NCBI GenBank assembly: GCA_036873135.1
Contig: JAPTYO010000023.1
Coordinates: 4,289,834-4,353,833, forward strand
DNA: 64,000 bases
Reading direction: 5' to 3'
Source: Clarkia xantiana subsp. parviflora
Lineage: Eukaryota > Streptophyta > Magnoliopsida > Myrtales > Onagraceae
The translations under genes and the position numbers were made by a program. Positions 37,563 to 48,507 of the stretch are shown piece after piece (position 1 is the stretch's first letter; every line of letters begins with the position of its first letter). Below the pieces are notes generated by a model, which worked only from the letters and a program-made list of their open reading frames with translations, had not been told where the DNA came from and ran no database searches.

Positions 37563-38430
37563 CAGTGTTATCAGAACCGGATCGGACCGGCGGTCCGACC
37601 GGACCAGACCGGGAACCAGACAGTTAGACGGTCCGGTTCGACAAAAAGATCGGGAAGGAAGCGAACCCGGTTCAGTGTCCGGTTTTTTAGAGAACCGCCG
37701 GGTTTCTGCCGAACCGGCCGGGTCACCGGTCCGCCGGTTCAACATCTAAAGAAAAAAAATAAATCTAAACCCTAAAATTGTATCTAAGACTGGATTTCGA
37801 GGAGGCTTCGAGGCTTGGATTCCCAATTGGTATATATTCTGCAATAATTAAGGTTCGTGGAGGAAAGGACGAGGTTAATTAGGGACGGGCGATGTCGCTG
37901 AGGGTGGAGATTCGATGGCAGGGAGCCTTGCTGGTCGATCGACTGGAGGACGATGTCCACCACTTTGACGGCGGCGTTGTAGTGGGTACCGAACCACTTG
38001 CATAGGCCATGGGTGCGCATCCGACGAACCTTCTGGAGCTTGATCTTGAAGGCGAGGTGGGTAGGGACTTCAGAGCTTGACCTTGGAGAGAGGAAAGTAC
38101 TTTTATGTGAGGACTTGAGAGAGCTTGACCTTGGAGGCTTGAAGAGTGAAGAAGCACGTGGAGAAGCATAGGAAAGTCTGGCCTCTCGAAGCTTAGGAGA
38201 ATGGAGAAGCATGTAGACACACCTTGGACTTAGAGAAGTGTGTAGAAGAGTGTGGAAGCGTGAAAAAGTGTGGAAGAGTAAAAAAGCTGCAGTCTGGACT
38301 TTGGAAGGAACAATGGAAGAAGACTAACGGACGTTTTATCTTGAGAAACGGTTGAACCAGGTTCGAACCGGATGAACCGTGAACCGGACACCTCTCCGGT
38401 TCGATGTCCGGTCCGGTTCTGATAACACTG
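37563..38430. mobile_element. hAT-like element, CAGTGTTATCAGAACCGG family, copy 1
   Basis: 868 bp with inverted ends: left CAGTGTTATCAGAACCGG, right CCGGTTCTGATAACACTG. A perfect 8-bp target duplication CTCTCAGC flanks it (37555-37562 and 38431-38438), as expected for the hAT superfamily. The 190 bp next to each end are rich in ACCGG/CCGGT. The interior (open frames at 37784-38220) shows no transposase motif. Related copies lie at 42174 and 59041. Confidence 0.88.
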
Positions 38431-39780
38431 CTCTCAGCTCTGAAGCGATCAGTTGTCTTTATAGTTTGTATTTTGCAAATTTATGGATTGCTTATGGATT
38501 ATCAACTTGGGTGTGTATTTTGAATTTTAGTAAAAAAATGAAAAAAAAAAGTTCAAAACCGGTTCGAACCGGTTCTGCTATAGTTCGGTTCTAGGACCTA
38601 AAATCTGGTTCGGTTCTTACATGGTACAGGAAACCAATTGAATCTAAAATCCGGTTTCGGTTCGGTTCTGAACCGGTTCGGCCCAAAACCGAACCATGCC
38701 CGGCCCTAATGAAATTCATAAACCTAATGGGGCAAATTGGTGAATTCAGTTGTAACCTCCTCCTTCTTCTCCCGCCTCATGTCCACTACTAGCCTTGTAG
38801 CCATTAACTTATTTATAACAAAAATCTATTAATTATTTTTTTTAAAAAAAAATCCATTAAACATTGAATTACTCTTATTTCCGAGTCCTCATCCTGCTCC
38901 TCCCGTATTTCCATTACCATCCTTTTGGCCATTAATTTTTTTTTTTATAAAAAAATGAATTAATTAATTTTTTTAAAACTTCCATTAAACATTGAATTAC
39001 TCAAATGTAGTTATGAAATCATAAATCTAAAGGGTCAAATTAGTGAACTCAATTGTAACAGAGTCCTCCTCCTTCTCCCGTCGCATGTCCACTACTAGCC
39101 ATGTAGCCATTAACTTTTTTTATTAAAGAGAAAATTATTAATTAATTTTTTTTTGAAAAAAATCCCATTAAACATTAAATTACTCCAATTTAGTGTTGAA
39201 ATCCATAAGCCTAAAGTTGCAAGTTGGTGAATTCAGTTGTAATCGAGTCCTCTTCCCTCTACCGTCACATTCCCACTACTAGCCTTGTAGCCATTAACTT
39301 TTTTATTAAAAAAAATTTATTGATTAAACTTACTGCGATTTAGTTTTGAATCCATAAGGGAAAATTTGTTATTCAGTTGTAACGAGTCATCATCCTTCTC
39401 CCGCCGCATTTAACCTTGTAGAAATGAACTTTTTTATTAAAAAAAATCTTTTATTTAAAAAAAAAACGCACACTAAACATTGAGTTACTCCAATTTAGTG
39501 CTGAAATCGATAAGCCAACAGGGGCAAATGGGTGAATTCAGTTGTAACCGAGTTTTCTTCGTTCTCCCGCCGCATTTTAACTATTAGCCTAGCCATTAAC
39601 TTTTTTATAAAAAAAATTATTAATTAATTTTTTTAAAATCATATTAAACATTGAATTACTCCAATTTAGTGCTGAAATTCAAAAACTAAAGGGGAAAATT
39701 GGTGAATTCACTTGTAACTAAAACATCTCCCTTCTTACGCCGCATTTCCATATTGGGTTGAGCAGATTTTTTCGCCTCAC

Positions 39781-41250
39781 ATTCTCCTCCTCCTCTGTTT
39801 CTCCAACCGTCTCCCCTCTTCTTTCTCCGTTAACTATTCCCTCTCATGATCAATGAGTAACACCAAGAAACCAAAACACAGCCAAAAAATAAGAAAATAA
39901 AAAAAAAAATTTGTTTCCCTTTTTGTTTAATTTGGGTTCCTTTTCCGGTAACAGGCCATGAACGTCGGACCAACCGTCACTCAACGGCGTGTGACTGACG
40001 ACAAGCACTCAGTTACCTACGCCATCACCACGACCAGCCATGGCGCCACCACCTACCACAATCGTGTGCACTACAACAGCCACCTCCAGCACCACCACCC
40101 ACCATTCGGTACGTGATCCACTAGCTGGCGGTGATGGCGGAGCATTGTTAAAGGAACCTCGGTCGCTGGATCCTAAGCTTTCTAATTTTCAGACCTTTCA
40201 TAGTTTTCAAAATTAAAACCAGCCCAATTTTCTAACCGATTTTCTTTTAAGAGAAGAAAAATTTAGAAATGCAAAATTTCTAAACTATTAACAAACATTA
40301 TGCTTTTTTTATTTTTACTATTATTATTATTAAATTGGGTCCATTGCAAGATTAAAACCTCAATATTACGAAGGAAAAAATACACTCCCAACAATTCTAA
40401 TTTATTTATTTTTAGGTAAATATTTATATATACACCCAGTATTTACACTATATCAGTATTCTAAATATAGATTAAATATAGTAAAAGTCTTGCCCTTCTA
40501 ATGGAACTTAGGACACCCCACAAGAAAAAGAAATTAGGTGTCATGCGGTGGAATATTTGAAAAAATAAACATAAGACGATTTGTTTTCATTGATTTTGTC
40601 CTAGATGCCCCCATTCTTATTATGACTTTGAATGTGTGATAAGCGTTGAACTATATTAATGTTTCACTATAATGATTATCAACACTAGATATTAATAGTT
40701 AGTTACTAAAATCTTCATATGAATTTGTAGTTCATTATTTGAAAAAAATTGGCAAAAAAAAATGTTAGTTATGCAATAAATTAACATGATACTAAAATAT
40801 TCTTAATGTATATATATATATAAAAGCAAAATAAATTTAAATGATTTTTTCTTAAGTTAAATATATATAACTTCTAAAACTCATTTTTTTTTAAAGTTTA
40901 TGCTTAATACAATTTTTAAAAATATTAGAATTTTTTAGTAACATTTATTTTATTTACATGTATATATATGCCGTAATATAACTATAAATAAAACTTTTGA
41001 AAGTATTTAAAAATATGGACGGATCTAATTTAGGCGCAATATAAAAAGTTCAATATCGACTATCAAATTACACAATCATGCAATATTCATCAAGCAATTA
41101 GGTAATTAACCCTTATTTAATACTAGTTGAAAGCACCTAAACGAAACATATAAGGATTGTAATTTCCCGTTCCAATAATAGTGATATACAATCTTTACGG
41201 GTGTACAATACTACTACGGTAGAGAGTACAAGGACCTGAATGTAATTTCA
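39781..41250. other. Intergenic, no confident gene; one small open frame
   Basis: 39780-40140 is less AT-rich and holds a 52-codon ATG frame at 39958-40116 (MNVGPTVTQRRV..., Thr/His-rich). I cannot assign it to any family and it has no supporting splice or context evidence. 40200-41250 is AT-rich with no gene seen. The last bases before 41251 are probably the 3' UTR of the SOUL gene. Confidence 0.4.
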
Positions 41251-41844
41251 TCACTCAACCGGAATCATGATCTCGTTCGTCCTCAACGGCGGCAGCGTCC
41301 ACGGCGGATTATACCTCGCCAGCAAGAACTCACCGGCAATTTTGTACCCATCACGCGCCAACCACTCCTTCAACTTCTCCACCTTCTCCTTCACCACCTC
41401 ATCGGACGCCACACCACTGAACTTCACCACTCCGTACTTCCTCTCTCCCTCCTCCTTTATCTCCACCCTGTCGTCCAGCGGCTTCGGCGCTTCCTCCGCC
41501 TTGGTATATTCGCTGGGCAGAATGAACTGCATCGTCACCGCACCTTCGCCGCCGCTAGTGACCACCGGAGCCGTCATCGCAATCTTCTCGCCTGCGCTTT
41601 TAGTGATCACCGGGGCGGTCATGGCGATTTTCTCCGGCTTGGAGTTCTGCGGGTTCCCTAGGGCACCGATGTAGTTGGCTAGAACGGTGAATCCGCCGTC
41701 CTTTTTGCCATTGAATTGTGTCGGATCGTATGTGACCTGGGCGACCACCGCAGGGGCGTACTGGCGGATCTCGTACTCCGCGGCGGAGCGGACGACCTGG
41801 TATTTAGGGGTTTCGACGGAGATTTTGCCGAGGATTAGACCCAT
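41251..41844 (-). CDS. SOUL-family heme-binding protein
   Basis: Single-exon gene of 197 codons with ATG at 41842-41844 and TGA at 41251-41253. The whole length matches the SOUL/HBP fold: KYQVVRSAAEYEIRQYAPAV near the N-terminus, two KIAMTAPV segments separated by a short spacer (the usual SOUL signature), FILPSEYT, and the C-terminal LARYNPPWTLPPLRTNEIMI. There is no signal or transit peptide, which fits the cytosolic plant clade (Arabidopsis SOUL-1/cHBP type). Members bind heme or tetrapyrroles and are thought to act as tetrapyrrole carriers. The gene looks intact. Upstream is about 270 bp of ordinary sequence before a hairpin and a hAT-like fragment. Confidence 0.93.
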   Translation of the reverse strand: MGLILGKISVETPKYQVVRSAAEYEIRQYAPAVVAQVTYDPTQFNGKKDGGFTVLANYIGALGNPQNSKPEKIAMTAPVITKSAGEKIAMTAPVVTSGGEGAVTMQFILPSEYTKAEEAPKPLDDRVEIKEEGERKYGVVKFSGVASDEVVKEKVEKLKEWLARDGYKIAGEFLLARYNPPWTLPPLRTNEIMIPVE

Positions 41845-42114
41845 CTGGAGAGGATTCGAGGATCTGGAGGGGATTGATGGATTTTGGAATATGGATTGCA
41901 GTGATTATATAAGGGATTAGGGTTTGGAAAAGTGTGCTTAATGAAATTACTTGGTGGAGAAGACAAAAGAGACCAAATGGAGTCTAACAACATGAAGAAA
42001 TGAAACGAGTGGCGGGAATTGAATGTGGTTGAGAGATGACGTGGGGCTTGTTCTTCCACGTAATTATAGCGCCGTTTGGGATCTGATATGTGAGAAAAAT
42101 ATTTACATGGGGCG

Positions 42115-42134
42115 GTGCCACCAGGTGGTGGCAC
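42115..42134. repeat. Perfect 20-bp palindrome
   Basis: GTGCCACCAGGTGGTGGCAC is fully self-complementary, with flanking GGCG and CCGCC extending the pairing after a short bulge. It lies about 270 bp upstream of the SOUL start codon and just outside the hAT-like fragment at 42174. It could be a transposon sub-terminal hairpin. Confidence 0.8.
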
Positions 42135-42173
42135 TTGACCGCCACACAAACAATCAAAAAATGATGTAGGACC

Positions 42174-42362
42174 CAGTGTTATCAGAACCGGACCGGACCG
42201 GCGGTTCGACTGAGTTCGAATCGGAACCGGTACATCTCACGGTCCAGTTCAAGGAAAAGCGGAGGATGTAAGCAAACTCGGTTCGATAGCCCGGTTTATG
42301 AAGAATCGGCCGGTTCTGAGCGGACCGACCGAGTCACCGGTCTGCCGGTTCGACGCTGGAGA
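42174..42362. mobile_element. hAT-like family copy 2, one end only
   Basis: Begins CAGTGTTATCAGAACCGG and runs through the ACCGG-rich sub-terminal block to GTCTGCCGGTTCGACG, like the left ends of the copies at 37563 and 59041. I find no matching inverted right end downstream, so this copy is probably truncated. The sequence to 43263 otherwise shows no gene. Confidence 0.75.
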
Positions 42363-42902
42363 CAAACTATTGCGCCGACTCTCTGTTCGATATCATCCAC
42401 TTCCTCTTCTGCTGATCCACGGCAGCGTGCGGCAGATCCCTCTCCGATCGGAGTTCTTCGTAATCGATCCGCCGGAGAAAGACGTTCCACTGGAAGAAGC
42501 CATATTTTCGTCCAAATCTAATTCGAAACCTCTGATTATCGTCTTATTCAGAAATTAGCAAGAATCATGAAACGTTGTAGAGGAAGACGATGGAGAAGAA
42601 ATGGACTAAGTGGCTCCGGCAATGAAATGGAGAAGTGATTGTACACTCGAAAATCAGGGTTTCAGTAGGAGTTGGAGACATGGATCTCAAACTGAGAAGC
42701 AGAAGGAGACGGAAGACGAAGGGTAGGGCCATCGAATGTGAATTGATTTTATTCTACTAGTAGTTTCTTATTTGTTGCTCTCTTTAGGACAAGATTTGAT
42801 CTCTTTAATTTATTTCTTACGTTATAAGAACTCAATAAAAATATTAAGTTGCTTATAATTAATATACAACCCGACAACATTTTCTTAGGAGTAAATCTTT
42901 AA

Positions 42903-43028
42903 AATGTGAAATTTCTTGTGAAATTTCAATAGAAAGTATGAAAGAGAAAGTAAAGAAACAAATGTGTTGGTGTTTGGTGTGGGCCCATTCAACTTTCTAT
43001 GAAATTTTCACAAGATTTTTCACAGTTT
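42903..43028. repeat. Small foldback repeat
   Basis: Arms AATGTGAAATTTCTTGTGAA...ATAGAAAGT and ACTTTCTATGAAATTTTCAC...CACA are inverted copies around a short loop. MITE-like; no target duplication was established. Confidence 0.6.
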
Positions 43029-43263
43029 GTAGCATCACTCTTTTCTTAGTGATTGTTTCCTTTCAAATTTGATTAAATTCTTGATATAAATATTTTACGC
43101 TGAAATGTTATTATATTCAGAAAATTAACGATTAATAAAAACAAGAAAATTAATTCCTTTATTAGTGAAATAACAAGATTATTGTAGTAAAAAACAAGAA
43201 ATGTGAAATAACAAGATTATTGTAATAATAATAATAAATGAAAATAAGAAACTGAATCTACTA

Positions 43264-43606
43264 TTAATGGACGCGAATAGAAGACATGATAACATCTTGG
43301 AGGGAGCTGTCTCTCTGCATTGCAACTTTGAACTCCTCAAACGACACTGTTCCGTCACAGTTCACATCCATGACATCAAATATTTCATCAAGTTTTCCTG
43401 GCTCTGTTATGTCTCCAGGAAGGCACTCCTCAGGCAAAGCCTATCCATCAAGTATATATATTATATATAGCAGTAACCCGATTTATAATTTGATCAATGA
43501 ATAAGATTTTGTAATTGTAAATATATATTTATGAAAATTAGTATACCTTGAGCATAGAAGCAACTTCCTCCTTAGTGATGCTTTCTGAACAATCAGTGTC
43601 GTACAT
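43264..43606 (-). pseudogene. 3' exons of an EF-hand calcium-binding gene, 5' part lost
   Basis: Two in-phase exons remain: 43547-43606 (MYDTDCSESITKEEVASMLK) and 43264-43440 (ALPEECLPGDITEPGKLDEI... to a TAA stop after SSIRVH). They contain two EF-hand loops, DTDCSESITKEE and DVNCDGTVSFEE, with calcium-coordinating positions mostly kept (cysteine at position 3 or 5 is unusual). The upstream exon would enter through the acceptor at 43607, but about 100 bp further on the sequence becomes a Copia remnant, and I find no earlier exon beyond it. It is probably a truncated gene, although the remaining frame is intact. The first codon is ATG only by chance. Confidence 0.65.
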
Positions 43607-43745
43607 CTGTTGTATCAAAACCATATAAAATATTAAAATTACTTCTATTAGAGATATCACTTTATATATATTTGGCAATGAGATATCAAATTCAAACTTG
43701 TATCCAAATGATAGGCCCTTTTGGGATAGCTACGATCGATGATGT

Positions 43746-46060
43746 ATCCAAATGAAGGCCCTTTTGGGATCGTTTGACGTGTGGGAGCTCGTGGAGACTC
43801 AGTTCGAGCAACCCGAAGCGACGGCAGAGATGACAAAGGAAGAGAATGATGAATTGAGAGAGCAACGGAAGAGGAGAATAAGGCAATGTTTACAATATAT
43901 CAAGGTCTTGATGAAGCCACATTCGAGATAGTCGCTTCGGCTAAGACATCATACGAAGCTTGGGAGATACTTCAAAAGGCGTTCGGAGGCGTCGAAAAGG
44001 TAAAGAAAATTCGCCTACAAGCTCTTCATGCTCAATTCGAGTCCCTCCATCAAGAAAGCTCAGAATATATCTCCGACTATTTCACGATGGTCATTTCAAT
44101 CACGCATCAAATGCGGAGAAATGGAGAAAATTTGGAAGATGTTCGTGTCATAGAGAAGATCTTGAGATCCCTCGATCCTAAGTTTGACCTTGTGGCCGTG
44201 GCGATCGAAGAGTCTAAAGACTTAGAAGAGATGTCCGTTGAGCAACTCATAGGTTCTCTACAAGCCCATGAACAACGACTTATGAAGCGAGGAGAAGGAA
44301 AGTCATTGGAGCAAGCTTTACAAGCGAAGGTGACGATAAAGAATAACATATCTCGAGGCGGCTTCCAAAGAGGAAGATTCACACCACTAGGAGGAAGAAG
44401 TAGATCAACCACCAACGAAGCCTACGATGATGGAGAGTCGATTCAAGAAGGAGATCGAGGAAGAGGTCGTGGTCGCGGACGGGTCGTGGTGGATGGAACA
44501 AATTGGGAGTTCAATGCTACGTGTGCAAGAAGTACGGTCATTATGCGGCAGAATGTTGGTATAACACCGACATTGAGGGAGAAAATGCGAACTTCGCGGA
44601 GAATATTGACGATGATGGAGTTCTTTTGATGGCATACAATCAAGGGGAGAAGACGGAGTCCAACACATGGTTCGTCGACACGGGAGCTTCCAACCACATG
44701 TGCGGAAGAAAGGAGTTCTTCGCGGAGCTCGATGAAAGACGCGGTGGACACGTCTCCTTTGGCGATCTTTCCCATCACCCAATCAAAGGGAAATGTAAAG
44801 TTTTATTTGAACTCAAGAACGGACGAAAGTTGTGCATCACCAATGTTTATTTTGTTCCCGACATGAAGAACAATATTTTAAGTGTCGGATAATTGCTCGA
44901 GAAGGGATACGACGTTCGGATGAAGGAGAATACACTCACTATCCGTGATAATAATAATAATGTTATCACGAATGTAGCCATGACAAAGAATCGAATGTTT
45001 CCATTGGAGTTAAAGATCAATGAGCAGAATTGTTTGAAGGTGACATCCATAGATAACTCGACTATTTGGCATCTCCGGTATGGCCATCTGAATTTCGCGG
45101 CGCTGGAATTATTGGAGAAGAAAAACATGGTCAGAGGCTTGTCAAAGATCGATCGTCCCAATGACGTATGCGAAACTTGTGTCGTCGGAAAGAAAGAAGA
45201 TCATTCAAGAAATATCTATCGAAGAGAGCAACCGGTCGTCTCGACTTAGTCCACTCCGATGTGTGCGGACCGATCAAACCCATGTCCATTGGCGGAAATA
45301 GTTATTTCTTGACCTTTACCGATGATTATAGTGGCAAGACTTGGATTTATATGATGAAGCATAAAAGCGAAGTCTTGAAGAAATTCAAGGAGTTCAAAAA
45401 TATGGTCGAGAAGCAAAGCGGCCGTTATTTGAAGTGCTTACGAACCGACAGAGGAGGCGAGTACACATCGCGCGAGTTTAACAAGTTTTGCAAAGAAAAC
45501 GGGATCGTGCGTCAACTAACCATGCCGCAAACCCCATAGAAAAATGGAGTCTCCGAGAGGAAGAACTGGACGATCTTGAATTTAGTTCGGTGCATGTTGA
45601 AGGAGAGAGATGTCCCGATAGAGTTTTGGGGAGACGATGTTGCTACTGCAGTGTATTGCCTAACAGGTTTCCTACAAAGCGGATTGGGGACATGACACCG
45701 GAAGAGCCATGGAGCAAGAAGAAGCCGTGCATCGATCATCTTCGAGTTTTCGGGTGCGTGGCATATGCAAAATTCCAAGGAAGCCAGAAGTGCGTCATGC
45801 TCGGATATGACGAGAATACAAGCGGCTACAAGTTATACAATCCCGCCACAAAGAGGCTTGTGATCACAAAAGATGTCGAGTTCGACGAAGGACAAGCATG
45901 GAGCTGGGAGATAAATAATGAGCAACCAAAGCAGGTTATGGAAGTAGAAGAGCCACAAAGAAAAGAAGCCCGACGTGTGTTGAGGTTCAAGAACCAGTAT
46001 CACTCCCGCATGTTTCTACTCATCAAGAAGAAGGCGACTCGAGTGAATCACCAATGCTGA
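43746..46060 (+). pseudogene. Copia gag-pol remnant (Gag, protease, integrase)
   Basis: Gag with ALFTIYQGLDEATFE-type helices (43886-44500), an Arg/Gly-rich linker, then, after a frame change, the knuckle CYVCKKYGHYAAEC (from 44503). The protease has WFVDTGASNHMCG. A stop follows SVG at 44890. The pre-integrase zinc motif WHLRYGHLN to CETCVVGKK is at 44893-45200. The integrase core starts with LDLVHSDVCGP and contains FTDDYSGKTW and LRTDRGGEYTSREF; a stop replaces the residue after MPQTP (45537). The last block (45690-45870) has VFGCVAYAKF and the GYDENTSGYKLYNP motif. No YVDD-type RT motif is found. Confidence 0.88.
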
Positions 46061-46406
46061 GGACAAGGCGGATTCGAGATGTATACAATTCCGCACAAGT
46101 CGTTGATGTGAATGACGATGAAGAATTATATGGTAATTTATGTTTCTCCGCAGGATGTGAAGTCAAAGGGACAATGTGGAGAAAGAAAAAGACGATGATG
46201 CATGAAGAATTCAAGAATCGTAGAGTCCGAAGACATACATGGAGTACGGGTTGTCGACAAAGACAATCTCGAAAAGACAATCTCGAAAAGACCACCAAGA
46301 ATTCTTGAGTGGTTATGAGAAAGATAAGCACAAGACCAGACAAGTTACAACGAGGAGTCATGAACATCGTGCGGAAGACAACGGAAGAAACAAGTTTAAG
46401 GAGGGA

Positions 46407-46605
46407 TGTTGGAAAAGCAAACTTGTTTAGGTTCAATGCATTAGTAAGTTCATGTATTTAGAGTTACATGCATTTGATAGAAACTAGATTCACGCATTTA
46501 GAAACTCCTAATAATCTGATAAAAAAAAAAAAAAAACTACCTAATATCTAGAAGCAAATCAAAGCAAGATAAATTTGCAGATTCTATAAGCAAAAAATCC
46601 TAACA
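46407..46605 (+). repeat. 3' LTR-like end of the Copia remnant
   Basis: Starts TGTTGGAAAAGCAAACTTG immediately after a purine-rich tract (AAGGAGGGA, 46398-46406) and ends AAAAAATCCTAACA. The TG...CA ends and the polypurine tract fit an LTR of about 199 bp. No second copy is seen at the 5' side. Confidence 0.65.
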
Positions 46606-48250
46606 CAAGTGGTGAGTTCACAGGTAATGTCAATACTCCAAATTTAGATAGATCCTCCTTTTAAATGCTCTAAATCATACTTGCTTCAATTTGTGGATTA
46701 AAATAACTGGATTTCTTTCTTTTGTGAATGAATCATACATCCGAGAGACAATTGGATCCCCTCTTCTTCCTTGCTCTGTGATGCCACCTGAAGCTGTAGT
46801 AAGTAAACTACTCCTATTTTTTTCTCCCCTGTCTGTTATTTAATCTGTAATCTTTTTTATATATGTTGCTGTCTGCACAAAGAAATTGGGGGCTCTAATC
46901 AAATTGTTGATCGATAGCATCCGAGTGAGTTTGTTGATACGGAAGTTAATGAATGATTCATCAGGTAATCCTCCCCAAAGGCGAGGAGAAATTTACGACT
47001 TTTGAAATAGGAGTTAATGATTCATCAGCTTGAAATCCGAGTTCCATCATGGAAATGGCAAGGTCGTAAAATATTTTCATCCTCACTGTAGTGTCTTGTA
47101 TCTTGTTGGTAAAGTAATCTCTTAATTTGTCTTTGCAGATCCGAGTTGACTGTATCGCGGACCAGCCTGCAGTGACCGTGGTGTTAGGAGAGCACGTATT
47201 ATTGACTGTTGCCGATTTTACTTGCAGAACCAGCAAAAGCTTAATTAGATTGAAAAATCTTACCTGGTTATAATTTAGATTAAAAAAGATTTTTGATCAA
47301 GTAAAGTTACTATTATATATAATTATAGAACAAACATGTTGGTAGCATGTTGTAATGATTTTGAAGTTTCATCATACCAATTGGTGTGATGATTAACGTC
47401 AATGGAAACAAAAAGTTTAATTATTTTGAGAAATGTATATCCTTTCTTGGTTCCCAAGAAACAATGCTTCTACTTGTGCTCTGTGCCGTAGCACTATACA
47501 GTTATACTCTAACTAGCTAGTGTTGATTTGATGAACAATGTGATAATATTACATGATGACGAGAATTCGGGTTTCTTCTACATACTTTATGTATTTTGTT
47601 AATTTCAATACAATATTGATGTGTGAGATTTTGAAGTGTCGGATTTTGGCTTGTGAGTACAGTATGGCGATCTAAGCAAGATCCATATGGGTTTTGACGT
47701 GTTTTGGCCTTATTCATTTGTTTAGGGGGTCAAAATTGCATTTTATGTTTCTTTTGGTCATTTTTGTCAATTTTAAGTTTTTGTTGGAATTAGTTGTTAA
47801 TTTCGGATTTTGTTCTAGGTTTGAGTTTTCTTTTCAGCATTGAAACTCTGTTTAGCTGTCGTAGCACGTCGAATTTTCAGTATTCAGCGGAGTCAATGAG
47901 TTTTCGTGTATTATACTCTCCATCTATTCCATCATGATACATTAGATATCAACCTCCAATCTACGGTGTTTTCAACTGCAACACCAACAACCAACCCTCA
48001 CCCAATTCCAATGTACACCACCATCCACACACACAATCTTTACTTTGAAATCCTCCTAAAACTTGTAATGTCCCAGATTCTTAATGTACGAGGTGTTAGA
48101 AAATATATGAAAATGTCGTGCTTGTAGTATAAGTCCGATGAGATTGTTGAAAGATAAATGTAACTGAGACTGGTTAGTTGTTGTGTAAGCTGTTAAGATA
48201 ACCTAGTTAATTATATTACTTTTTTTGCCAAAAGAATTATCTATTACCAA
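46606..48250. other. No confident gene; exon-like scraps
   Basis: An exon-like plus-strand stretch follows a TTTGCAG acceptor at 47137 (IRVDCIADQPAVTVVLGEHV...), and another ends in a GTAAGT donor near 46801. I cannot link them to a family, and they may be remnants of a gene broken by the Copia insertion. 47280-48250 is AT-rich with nothing recognisable. Confidence 0.35.
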
Positions 48251-48254
48251 TATA

Positions 48255-48505
48255 TAAAATGTGAAGTGTCCTCACCCCAATGGGTGCCTTTCATTTAAAG
48301 GGTACCACTTATAAACCGAACCGGCCGAATCAGTAAGCAAACCCATAAAGCAAATGACGAGAGTTACCCTTGGGTTGAGGTTAATTCCAAACAGCAACAA
48401 CAAATTAGAAGCCGCAAGGATAAGCACTGCACGGCTGATTCCGGACTGCCGCTGCTGGTCCACTGATATGCTTCCACCCGCCGTCGGCCTGTCGATCTGC
48501 TAGCA
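48255..48505 (-). repeat. Left arm of a dispersed inverted repeat, with open frame
   Basis: The complement of this segment recurs at about 55335-55610, about 7 kb away in the opposite orientation, with clear similarity over about 250 bp (for example CAACCCAAGGGTAACTCTCG and TAAATGAAAGGCACCCATTG in both). Here the minus strand keeps a frame from an AG acceptor-like site through GISRAVLILAASNLLLLFG (one hydrophobic segment) to a stop after NERHPLG. There is no ATG before the hydrophobic stretch, so it would be an internal or last exon. The right copy has a frameshift after LLLLFGI and an insertion. Family unknown. Confidence 0.7.
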
Positions 48506-48507
48506 CC

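Larger units (their letters stand above)
36508..38708. mobile_element. hAT-like composite element with GGTTCGG-rich ends
   Basis: Ends are imperfect inverted repeats. The left begins TAGGGTTAGGCATAAAAATC then GGTTCGG. The right end is the complement of TAGGGCCGGGCATGGTTCGG. The flanks are an 8-bp near-duplication, ctgaaatt (36500-36507) and atgaaatt (38709-38716), which joins the tandem-array copy when the element is removed. Both ends are dense in GGTTC/GAACC words. Inside lie a CTCGA-rich block (36730-37213) and a complete smaller element (37563-38430). No transposase frame is seen. Confidence 0.7.
36106..39780. repeat. Degenerate tandem array, unit about 170 bp, interrupted
   Basis: The repeated landmarks are CATTGAATTACTCCAATTTA, GCAAATTGGTGAATTCAGTT, TCCTCCTTCTCCCGCCGCAT and CTTGTAGCCATTAACTTTTT. 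Starts of the first landmark are near 36184, 36475, 38863, 38990, 39171, 39325 (weak), 39478 and 39649; adjacent complete units are 140-180 bp apart. A left fragment at about 29095-29185 belongs to the same array. It is split by the LINE and by the element at 36508-38708. Copies differ by many substitutions and indels, so the array is old. No coding capacity is seen. Confidence 0.88.
43700..46605 (+). mobile_element. Copia LTR retrotransposon, 5'-truncated and lacking RT
   Basis: The order on the plus strand is the Gag N-terminal region, zinc knuckle, protease, GAG-pre-integrase, integrase core, then a 3' LTR-like end. The reverse transcriptase and RNase H region is absent: after the integrase there are only about 350 bases to the LTR. 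The left end starts inside Gag, next to a short imperfect duplication of tatccaaatgaaggcccttttggg, with no 5' LTR or primer-binding site. The element abuts the truncated EF-hand gene. Several frameshifts and stops confirm that it is dead. Confidence 0.88.

Noticed and set aside
36106..39780. CRISPR-like or centromeric satellite array
   Set aside because: Plant nuclear context, adjacent repeats without spacers and strong divergence between copies; too few copies for a centromeric satellite call.
39958..40116. 52-codon ATG frame, Thr/His-rich
   Set aside because: Too short and without homology that I can recall; mentioned only as part of the intergenic region.
29186..46300. Many overlapping open frames on both strands in the LINE and Copia remnants
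   Set aside because: They are shadows of the two retrotransposon coding regions in other frames.
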